A stretch of 64,000 nucleotides of DNA from Nectonema munidae. Taxonomy: Eukaryota > Nematomorpha > Nectonematoida > Nectonematidae. The stretch spans positions 1 to 64,000 of the forward strand of contig JAUIRK010000028.1 in assembly GCA_030549495.1 (NCBI GenBank), written 5' to 3'. The notes beneath the pieces are model-generated. The model saw only the letters and a program-made list of their open reading frames with translations, did not search any database and was not told the origin of the DNA. The position numbers and the translations under genes were made by a program. Below are positions 1 through 9,463 of this stretch, one piece after another. Within the stretch, counting starts at the first letter, position 1. Every line of letters starts with the position of its first letter.

Positions 1-504
1 TATCTGCAATCCTATGATGATTACCATAAGGCAATTCCACACAGGTTTAGCCACCATTCAATTTTTTAACACTAAACTATTGATAACAGTTTTTTATATC
101 TATCAACTATATTAGCAAATCATAGTTGCCTACATCTGGAGGGCAAAAATGGTAGAAATTATACACTGAAAATAAAAGATGACAGATTTATTATAAATTC
201 AACAGTCAATGCATTCAAAATATGATGAATAGATAACTAATTTACCAGGGTAACATTCAATTTTCACAATCCTTTTCCGTCATAAAAAGGTGCTTGGTAT
301 GTGGAGATATTTGCTTCAGGGAGCAGTTTTGCTGTGGGTACTCACTAGGGTAATTACAAAAATTATTTTTTGATGAAACCACTTGCAAACGAGGAACTTT
401 TATGTGTAATTTAAAAATACTATTATTATTTTTGCATTTTATTGCACGCGAATTCCATCTTGATTGATGTATATTCGGTAGTTTCTTCCAGTATATTTCC
501 TTAT

Positions 505-1470
505 TTTGGAATCCTTTGAAGACTCTCTAGTCTCCAACTACTTCTTAAAATTTTATGCCCGCTATGTAGATGACATTTTTTGCATTATGAACAAAAACCA
601 TATTAACCTGTTCCACTCAACCCTCAATAATTTCTATGAATGTTTAAAATTCAGGGTTGAATAATAAAAACATGACCCTACCCTTTTTAGATTGCGCTGT
701 CACGAACCTATTCACACATAACGATACTTAGACTTCGTATCCAAACACCCCTTTGCACAAAAATGATCTGAAACGCCTTTTAACCGTTCATTTTATCTTT
801 CATCTAATTCCGAGACACTAGAAATGGAAGTGAACAATGTCAAATCTATTTTAGAGTCAAATAACTATCCCAAATATGTAATTAAAAACTCACTACGTTC
901 GTCCCAAAAAGTTTGGAAGATAAAGATAAATTTTTGATCGGAAAATATTTTAGAGAGTTTACAATTTTCGTATTCAACCCACAAAAAAACTTTCATAATC
1001 CACAACTTCGACACTTTTTATTTCAACAAACTTAAACCGCACTATGTACTCACAACGTCACTTTGATTCCCAAGCCTAACAATCCCTTACACCAACTTCA
1101 AACACTTTTCGTGAGAATTATGATCGTCTCAAAACCAGTAACTGTGTATACAAAATAAACTGCATTGGTTGCACTACTACATACATAGGCAAGACCGACA
1201 GACTGCTGCAAATTCGTATCAAAGAACAACAATACCTCGTCTCAAGGCATAAACAGAACGCTGAACTGAACCTCCATAACAATATGCTGCTTCAACCCCT
1301 AATAACCTATCCCACACATTCCTTCAACTTCGAAAATACAAAAATACTATGCACCTCATCCCCAAAATATCTCTTGTTCCTTGTGCGTTTGGATTAATCT
1401 TTCCACATTACCTTTATATTAGTACTTGATAAAGTACGTCATCATTCCGAAATATATCGTTTTTGATAAT
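505..1470 (+). mobile_element. PLE-A, broken Penelope-like retroelement (unit 1)
   Basis: Translated pieces read RYVDDIFCIMNK near 565-600, the Penelope-type RT catalytic block, followed by a helix-rich spacer. Near 1141-1210 NCVYKINCIGC and TYIGKTDR match the GIY-YIG endonuclease that Penelope-like elements place after RT. The N-terminal half of RT is absent and the rest is broken in several places, so it is a fossil. It differs clearly in sequence from PLE-B of the same unit, so the two are separate families and not a duplication. An AT-rich 3' tail follows to about 1560. Confidence 0.75.
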
Positions 1471-2480
1471 AAAAAATCTTTGTTCCTTTTTGAACTATTT
1501 CAACTTATTTAACAAACTTTATATTTGAAAATCTAGTCTTCATTCTTACAAAACTAAAATGAACTTTGATTGATGTTCTGGCATATCTACGATGTATTTT
1601 GTAAAAAATAAGTAAAGCCAATAAAATCAGTATGAAAATGCTAGTTTATATGCAAAGTTAATTCACAAAAGCATCTAATACATAAATAGCTTATTGGCAG
1701 CTACTGTTAATTTTGATCACAACTTTTTTTAATTTTACTTTTTTGCTTGATTCTTTTTCTTCAAATTTCATAAAATTTTTGGCTTATATTTTTTAAATTT
1801 ATTTTATTTTATATTTGTACATTTTACTTAATTTCAAAAAAATTCAAACAAATTAATTGATTTTTTGAAATCTTTAAAAGAAACCGTTGATGTCATCGTC
1901 TTAAAAAATAATTAAATGAGCTAAAAAAATTTAATGTGATGTCTTTTAATATCTTAATTAAACATATCATTCTTGACGTATTCCCGCACAATATGAGAAA
2001 TTTAAAGATAGCGCATAATTATTTGCTATATCACAAATTACAAAAATAGGACTTACAACATGCTAAAAAATTTTAATGGTATTTGGCTTTGGCAAAAAAA
2101 GCTTCCAATACAAAAAGATCTCTTTTTTTATATCAAATTTAAGGAAGAATTAAAAATCTTTTCAAGAACTGTTTTAGAATGTCAAGGGATTGATAAAAAC
2201 ATGGTAAGGTGGAATAAAAAAGACTGTTTGAAAATGTATGGAAAGCATGTATGATTCACAACAGGGGCAAACCGCGATTGGTTAACTTGTTTTTAAAATA
2301 ATTGTTTTTTAAAATAACCACTTTTAACCTTTTGCAATGATTTGCCTTTTATAATAACTTTTAAGGAAAAAAAACCTACCAGAAAAAGTTATAGAGCTTC
2401 AACAAAAACAAAAAATTTTTACAGCATAACTTAAGTTTTTTGAAAACTAATTTGACGTATCCACTATATAGCATACCCTA
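1471..2480. other. AT-rich spacer of the unit, no recognised gene
   Basis: This stretch holds long A/T runs. A short open frame at 2060-2254 (64 codons) is 80 codons long in unit 3 because one A more in an A run changes the frame at its end. The protein resembles nothing I recognise, and its length difference between copies argues against a gene. Nothing else stands out. Confidence 0.5.
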
Positions 2481-2481
2481 T

Positions 2482-2640
2482 GGGTGGCATGGCAGGTTGG
2501 TTGAGAAGATGGACTCGGCACGGAAGCCTCTGGGTTCGATTTCTCATCGATACCAATTTGTTCATAGTTTGACATAAGCGGTACATCAGTGTCTTGTCAA
2601 TGAAAACACACTCACGGTACCTTTACCTTACCTTTTACTA
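2482..2640 (+). mobile_element. tRNA-like SINE (unit 1)
   Basis: This is a GC-richer island in AT-rich DNA. TGGCAGGTTGG near 2487 resembles a tRNA A box and GGGTTCGATTTC near 2531 a B box, about 40 bases apart as in tRNA genes, ending in GATACCA. A non-tRNA tail with caatgaaaacacactcacgg and a CCTTACC-rich end follows. The A box is imperfect, so this is a SINE head and not a working tRNA gene. The same segment occurs once in every unit. Confidence 0.55.
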
Positions 2641-3382
2641 AAAATTGAAAAATTTGCTACATAATTAACATAAGAGAGAAAGGAGACAAAATAAACTAAT
2701 AAAGCAATTTTCACTATTTAAAATGAAACTGTCTGTTCTCAGAATAATTTCAAAATAATAGGAGGCATAAAAAATGAGATAGTTTATCGGCACTTTATTT
2801 GATATTTTCAAGTTTTTATAAGCAGCAAATGCCAACGTATCAAGTACATTTTTAACAACTGATTTTGTTTCGATAATATATTTTTATTATAATAATCAAC
2901 AAATTTTCTAACAAAAATTATTTAATAGTGTGGCCTTGATAGAAGCGATGGCCTACGTTACGGTCGAGAAGAAATTTCATAATTTTTACTTCACATTTAT
3001 GTACCGTAAAATCGTATCAGAAAATAAAACTCGATATTTATAAAACGTATCAAAATTAAAAAAAAAGTTTGAAGCAAAAAACGTAATGGAACATGAGGAA
3101 AAAGATTCTTTCGAGGTTATTTACCTTGAAAATAAACGTTTTAAATATTCTTTAGTTCAATAAATGCATATTTATATAAGTTTTTTATTTTCAATATTTT
3201 TATATTACTCGTTTAGATCACTTTATTTGATTTAACATAGTTTGTTAAGCAAAATTCAAAAAACATCAAATTTGATATTTAATGAAATAAAAATTTTATA
3301 TAAAATGGAGAAATTTGGAGAAGTTTATTAAAAATTTAATTATTACATCGTAATAAAAAGAGCGCTCTCAACTATTTTGTCC
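2641..3382. other. AT-rich spacer with a variable-presence block
   Basis: No gene is recognised. Near 2928 unit 1 joins ttatttaat directly to agtgtggcc, where units 2-4 carry a further 380-460 bases. A more diverged copy of the block plus its left flank lies at 46325-46850, so unit 1 most likely lost it. The segment from 2935 (gtggccttgatagaagcg) is shared by all four units and leads into PLE-B. Confidence 0.6.
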
Positions 3383-4665
3383 TTAAGCCTCAGAAAAATT
3401 TCTTTCAACACTCACTTGAGTGAAACAAGAAATGAAAAAACTATTTAAATATTTGGAAACCTTAAAGAGTTTTAATGAAGAACACCTTGGTATATCAACT
3501 TTTGATACCGACAACACCGATCTTTTAAAGGAATCCCGCACTCACGTCCTACACAATGACCTCATATTCCATGAACAAACCCTTTACAAACAAATTAAAG
3601 GCTTGCCCATGGGATGTAAACTTTCATCTATTTTATCCAATATTTACTTACACTCCTTAGAAATAAAACTCTCCTAGCACCCTAAGTTCCCCCATGAAAC
3701 CTGGCACAGATATGTCGACGAAATTTTGTTTCTATGGAACACCTCTAATAACCTTAACGAATTTTTCGAATTCGCCAACCACCATGATACACATATCAAG
3801 TTCACCAAGGAAACCAACGAAACAGAACTTAATTACTTAGACATCCAGATCCAAATAGTAAACAACACATTTAATTCATCACATAAAAATCCATTTTTCT
3901 TAATTACAACTATGCCCACTCTATGCACATCAAAAAAACCACCTACCTCGGCCATATCCCAAGAATATAGAAAATCAACAATACCAAAGTCTTACTGGGC
4001 AGTGATATTGAAAACCTTAATTCAATTTTTCTTCAAAACGGATACTCCCCCCATATCCTGAATAAATGGCACTCCGAATTCTCAGCCTTCCGTACCCTAT
4101 ATGTTCCATAAAATATCTATTCCTCGATGAACTATATTTTTCTTCTACTCGTACTCCTCTAATACTACCTCCTATCCAAAACGCCCTATGCAAAAAATAG
4201 AAATGATCATCAAGAAACATAATCACCCTATTACAAATATACAAAAAAGCCGTTAAATCAAAACCTATTTGTCCAATAAACCTAAACCACATCCATTACC
4301 CATCAAATTGCAACAACAAATGCAACCACATCAACATCATTTATAAGATAAAATGCTTCCTGTGCAATAGTATCTATATTGGAGAAACCAAAAGACTTCC
4401 CTATCCCGCTTTAAGGAACACCCCAGGGATGCCAAACTTAAAAGTGCTGAGAAGGAAATAAGCTACCATAAATTATAATCCATAAGGATACACCAAGTGG
4501 ACAAGCTTCACTCTCCATGGAAGTAATTTAATTACGCCTCAAGCTACCTCCAACAAGAACACAAAGAAGAATACCGAATCACGACACTAAAGCCCTATAT
4601 CAACGCGCACCACACACAGCCAATAACCCACAATTAACACCTCTAACACAACCGAAACCCACCTC
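3383..4665 (+). mobile_element. PLE-B, broken Penelope-like retroelement (unit 1)
   Basis: Open pieces give KQIKGLPMGCKLSSILSNIY (3588-3650), the characteristic Penelope RT motif, then RYVDEILF (3709-3735) for the RT active site and ELNYLDIQI downstream. From about 4309, paired cysteines (CNNKC) are followed by IIYKIKC and SIYIGETKR, the GIY-YIG endonuclease. The domain order RT then GIY-YIG is that of endonuclease-bearing PLEs. The element lacks its 5' part and carries several breaks, so it is a fossil. Base composition is more C-rich than the surroundings, which helps mark its limits. Confidence 0.82.
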
Positions 4666-7600
4666 TTTTATTTTTAATAAAGACGTGTATAATTTTTGTT
4701 ACGCCTATCTTATGATATTCTATATGGATTATGTATATTACATGATTGTACAATAAATTGATGTAAGTGGAACAAGAAAAAATATATCAAAGCTTCGATA
4801 AAAAAACGAGATCGAAGTCGTACCAAACTTGGATATTTATAGGAAATAAGATTTTTTTCATACGTAACTGGGAACCATAAATTTTACAAAAAAAATATTG
4901 AGCGGTAATAAAATTTCGAAACGTAACGTACCGTAAACCACCACTTTTTGAGTGAATAGATACGCTAAGTGTCCTTTGAAGAAGAATTATCTGCAAAATA
5001 TATTACATTTTTGTCTTGAATTTTGTTTAACAGTCACTTCATCAATATCAGGTTTAGAAAAGCTCTTCTTTCATTTGCAGCTTCAATTATTCATTTGATA
5101 AAAAAGACGTATACAAATAAATTATAACAAACAGATAGGCCAAAAAATATGTTAAAAATGAGAAAGATGTAGCCCTAAAAAGGGCTTCGGTATTTTAAGT
5201 TATGGCTGAAAAAAATCAATTTAAAAAGTATTACCTTTGCATGGAAATGCTTTAACATTTCCTATATTATCACACGTTAATTTGCCCCATGTATATGAAT
5301 ATACATCCAATTATATTTGTGTAATATTTTATTTTCCTAAAATTTCTGAGAAACATGGAGATTATAGGAAAAATTCCAAGTTCAATCAATTTATACTTTT
5401 AAAGCTTATCAAAACATGTTGATTACGAAAATGTAAAACGATGTCAATTTCTAAATGATAAACTTTAATAACCACTTTTAATATTTTTAAAAAGTTAAAT
5501 TTAAAAGCGAAAAAAATCGATTCGAACAATTTAAAATTAATTGCATATTTGTAATAATCGCATTTAAAATTCACGCTTTAGGTGTTTTGGGATTAAAAGA
5601 CACCCACTCATTAAGTAGTAAAGAGAAAAAGTAACATTAATATAATTTCATTTAAAAAAAGAACTAAAAATTCAACTATTTCCCCCTACGGATTCACTCA
5701 TCTCCGTGCTTTTCAGATTTTGTTGTCTTAGTGAATTTCTTGGTATTTTTAGCATTGTGTACCAGACTCTTGATAGGTTGCCATTTGCCGTGCTTCTAGA
5801 TATTGATCTTTGAAGCAACAAGCCCACATTAAAACCCTTTCGTGACCAGTGTATAATATATGATACATAAACAATTTTACCTTCGTCTGCTTTTTCAAAT
5901 AGTTTTGTATATGAATCTTCTGCTTTTTAATAAATATCGTCTTGTTTTTCTGGTAATGAAAGGGTTAAAGTGTTTCTTGTTACTCACTCTACTATCGGTA
6001 TAAATACTTGTTATATGATCTGTTAAGATTTTATCTTAAATTAGTCCCGAAGTTTTTAAGACCTTGAAAATCACATTTAATCTCTCTCAAAGAATGCATT
6101 ACTAAGTGGTAAAGTAAAATATGTTTAAGCAGTCCCGCCAATATACAAATACAACTTCAGTCTCGGCTTTTAAATATATAGACATTATGAAAGCTTAAGT
6201 ATCCTGTGCCGAATTGTCCCTTAACTATAAAAAGGACTCTAGTCCTGTGACTATTGGTCATCTATGTGCTTACATGAATTTTAACTTTGTTATATAAATA
6301 ATATTTTTAAAAATCCGTTAGCTAAATATTTAATGCGGAGAGAAGGTGAAAAATCGGAAGTCTCTGGGTCAAAACAAGAGTAGTCGCATGTATTTAAAAA
6401 CTCTGGCTAAACTAGCTGTCGTAATTTTAGTATACAAACTAAAATATCAAATAAGGAAATTTAGCGTACAATTTATTAGAGATAAATAAATTTATTTTAT
6501 ACAATTAAAAAAATATTGAAAACAATAAGAAAAATTCAGCCTGGTAGGCTTTTAAAATTAAAGCTTTAAAAAGTTCTTACTGAAAATAAAAGATCAATAA
6601 AACCTTTCTTGTGATTTTTGTAGTCTTGACTAGAACCTGGCTTGTATCATGAAGGTTTCTGAGTCGAATACAAGAATTTCAAACATCATTGCACATATTA
6701 AGATATAAGCGGTGCAGGTTGTATCTTTTAGGTAAATAAACTCCACACTTTGTAACTTTCTTCTGGTAGTGAGTTGAAGACAGTGTGTATTTAAAGTTGA
6801 ATTTAGTCTTGCGAACAAATCGTCCAATTTAAGATTGCCAACACCATATCTTTTATATCTTTTGAATATTACACATCGGATCTTTGTTATGAAGTACAAA
6901 CACCATATATTTTATATCTTTTGGATATTAAACGTCGAATCTTTGGTATGAAGCGCCAAAAGTGTTAGTCTTAGATAAAGTCTTGTACGTAGTTAGATAT
7001 TGTAAAATATAAAACAGACGAAAATTTTTAGAAAAAATTTAAATTGAATGAGAATAATAATAAATAAAATTATAAAAATAGAAATTTATTTTTTAAAATA
7101 TAAAATAATAGTTATATATTTACAATGCTTCATTTGATTTTTAAAAATTTTGAATGGCGTAGTAATCTGTAATGGAGTTGAAATAAGTTATACACTCGTG
7201 GCGTAGTAATATTTAATGGAGTGTTACCCGGTTACAATAATAATAATGCGCAACAATAAATAAAGAAACAATACTTAAAACTGTGTATATATATATTGAT
7301 TATTTATTAAAACAACTTTTTAAATTAAAAAATATATTTGAAATTAAAAAGAAGGTTTTTAATTATTAAATTTAATATAATTTGAATTTTTTTGTAATTT
7401 GATTTTCGTTTAATGCAATTTTCAGTAATGGCGGATTTAAATTTTTTCCTCCTATAGCCAGATTTGTTTAACTTATTTTAAAGAAAAAGAATAGGCTCTA
7501 ATATTGAAATAATTTAAAAGATATGCTGTTTATTTTACGCGAAGGATATGGGAATCTTTTTACTTTCGACAAATTTGCAATGCCATGGAGTTTTTATATC

Positions 7601-7938
7601 ACTCTACGAATTTAAATCTTTATATAAAAAGTGTAGATCTAGCGAAAACCACTTTTGATATCCCCAGCAAATCAAAGGAAGCAAAAAAGTTATTAAAAAC
7701 AAAGTTAAATTCAAATGTCCGAGAATTCTATGAATACCTTAAAGAGTATATTTTTTATCAAATATTGAATAATTGTTTGTTTAAAATTTATAAAAAAATT
7801 TTGTACTTTATTAATTATTCGCTACGACTTATTTTTGTGAATAAATACTTAATTATTAATAAAGAATTTTTAAATCTGTTTTTTCTTTTTCATACCTTAA
7901 TATTTTACTTCCTTTAATTTGTTCTTTAGCGCCCCTCT
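4666..7938. other. Right part of the unit: no recognised gene, small repeats
   Basis: About 3.3 kb of AT-rich sequence. Short open frames occur (for example 5237-5422 plus and 6630-6899 minus) and persist in other units, but the units are so similar that this proves nothing. A repeat of about 59 bases (caccatatattttatatctttt...) occurs twice at 6840-6950. A coding-like stretch on the minus strand lies at about 5640-6000 (see its own entry). The end (7428-7938) begins with ggcggatttaaa. Confidence 0.5.
5640..6000 (-). pseudogene. Coding-like relic of unknown family (unit 1)
   Basis: The minus strand translates into plausible protein in two neighbouring frames: KADEGKIVYVSYIIHWSRKG, then HGKWQPIKSLVHNAKNTKKF and TKTTKSEKHGDE. 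Composition is balanced and unlike the poly-K/N/I/F translations of nearby noncoding DNA. I do not recognise the family. The frame change and stops mean it is broken. It recurs in all units (about 18580-18950, 26990-27350 and 34910-35270), being part of the duplicated segment. It could be an old host exon or part of an unrecognised element. Confidence 0.3.
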
Positions 7939-8434
7939 TATCTGCAATCCTATGATGATTACCATAAGGCAATTCCACACAGGTTTAGCCACCATTCAAT
8001 TTTTTAACACTAAACTATTGATAACAGTTTTTTATATCTATCAACTATATTAGCAAATCATAGTTGCCTACATCTGGAGGGCAAAAATGGTAGAAATTAT
8101 ACACTGAAAATAAAAGATGACAGATTTATTATAAATTCAACAGTCAATGCAAATTCTTTTCATGTGCATTTCTCATTAAAATGGCGCTCTTATTCATTTC
8201 CTCCTTACAAAGTATAACGTTCATAATTTGATCATAATATTGCTTTCTTTCATTATTGTTTAACTTATATATTCTGTTTAAACAATTTTTTTTATAATCT
8301 TTATATTTCTTATAAAATTATTATTATAAAGAAAATTATTTTGTACTAATATCATTAAAATTTTTTACTCTGATATATTTTTCTTAATCAACGTGTAGTG
8401 GCCTGTAATATTTTAATTTTTTTTTTTTTTTTTT

Positions 8435-9463
8435 TTGATGACTGATCACAAATCTATAATTGTTAATAATCTTGAGAATATTATTGAGAAAATTGATGCA
8501 ATGAGTAAGAAGGACATAAAATCAGAGCTTTTACGTGTCTTAAATGATTGTAAAACAGAGTCAATCATAATATCCAAATTGGATCGAATTGAGAAATTTT
8601 TTTCTGATTCTCAAAATACTATTTCTAAACTAACTTATGCTCATGCTGTAAGCCTAACAAAAGAACCTCATTGGAATGCCAAAAATGAAAGTAAAAATTC
8701 AATTTTTATAAAAGGGGAAACAAATGAAGATTTAAAGTTATTAAAAAATGTAATAAAAAATAAGGATAAAAATATATTTAAAAATACTAAAATAAACAAA
8801 TTGACTATTAAAGAAAACGTTATCAAAATTGATTTTCCCGATATTAAAAATATGAGTGCTGCAGAGTCTGAATTATCCAATTTAAAAGATCAATCTCAGT
8901 ACAAATTCATTTGTTCAAAACCTAAATCTATCTTTCCCAAGATAATTATTAGAGGTGTTGATATAGACTTATCCAAAACCGAAATATTGAAATCTATACT
9001 AAAAAAAAATGAAGAAATATCTGATATTGTAAATAAAGGAAAAACCTTTGAAATTATTTTCGAAAAAAATGGCAAATCTAAAAATGTAAAATCTGTTATA
9101 TTTAGGATTGATCCTGAAATAAGAAAATTTCTAGAATGCAACAATAATCAAATTTTCATTGAGTTTAAATGCTTTAGAATAAATGATTTTTTTTATGTGA
9201 AACATTGTTCAAACTGTCTAATGTTTGGGCATACTAAAACTAACTGTAAGCATACAAATAAGGAAATATGTGTGTACTGTGCTGAAAATCATGAATCAAA
9301 TAGTTGTTCCTTTAAAGATTGTCCAGATAAGTATACCTGTTACACGTGTTCAGTAAACAATCATACTAACAAAAATCATCATGGTATGTCGCATCTATGT
9401 CCTTCATATTTAAAAAATTTAGCAATAGTAAAATCTCTTACTTCATACACCTCAAATGAATAA
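8435..9463 (+). CDS. LINE ORF1 protein with zinc knuckles
   Basis: A 342-residue basic, lysine-rich protein. The middle (about residues 165-250) reads like the RRM-like domain found in ORF1 of Jockey, I and CR1 elements (IIIRGVDIDLSKTEI, later FFYVKHCSNC). Three cysteine-histidine knuckles follow: CSNCLMFGHTKTNC (C-x2-C-x4-H-x4-C), CVYCAENHESNSC, and a longer one starting CYTC. Such ORF1 proteins bind the element's RNA and accompany it as an RNP. The frame is open throughout. The start is the first ATG after the T run, with no nearby in-frame competitor upstream. Its last eight bases overlap the ORF2 start as ATGAATAA, suggesting coupled translation. Confidence 0.85.
   Translation: MMTDHKSIIVNNLENIIEKIDAMSKKDIKSELLRVLNDCKTESIIISKLDRIEKFFSDSQNTISKLTYAHAVSLTKEPHWNAKNESKNSIFIKGETNEDLKLLKNVIKNKDKNIFKNTKINKLTIKENVIKIDFPDIKNMSAAESELSNLKDQSQYKFICSKPKSIFPKIIIRGVDIDLSKTEILKSILKKNEEISDIVNKGKTFEIIFEKNGKSKNVKSVIFRIDPEIRKFLECNNNQIFIEFKCFRINDFFYVKHCSNCLMFGHTKTNCKHTNKEICVYCAENHESNSCSFKDCPDKYTCYTCSVNNHTNKNHHGMSHLCPSYLKNLAIVKSLTSYTSNE

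Larger units (their letters stand above)
1..7938. repeat. Array unit 1
   Basis: Complete unit in this phase. Compared with the other units it lacks a block of about 390-440 bases at the join near 2928 (present at 15486-15868, 23849-24285 and 32268-32730). It keeps a 21-base stretch in the SINE tail (near 2573) that units 2 and 3 lack. It carries no later large insertion, so it is the best copy for reading the unit's own layout. Confidence 0.93.

Noticed and set aside
2060-2254. Small ORF repeated in the units as a possible gene
   Set aside because: Its end differs between units through a one-base change in an A run, and conservation is explained by the recent tandem duplication.
2482-2560. 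Functional tRNA gene in each unit
   Set aside because: The A box is imperfect, the cloverleaf cannot be closed cleanly, and a constant non-tRNA tail follows, so a SINE is the better reading.
6630-6899. 89-codon minus-strand ORF intact in all four units
   Set aside because: The units are nearly identical everywhere, so an open frame of this size carries no evidence of selection, and no domain is recognisable.
7585-7917. 110-codon plus-strand ORF at the end of unit 1
   Set aside because: It is shortened in unit 3 and shifted by an 8-base loss in unit 2; the second half is low-complexity.
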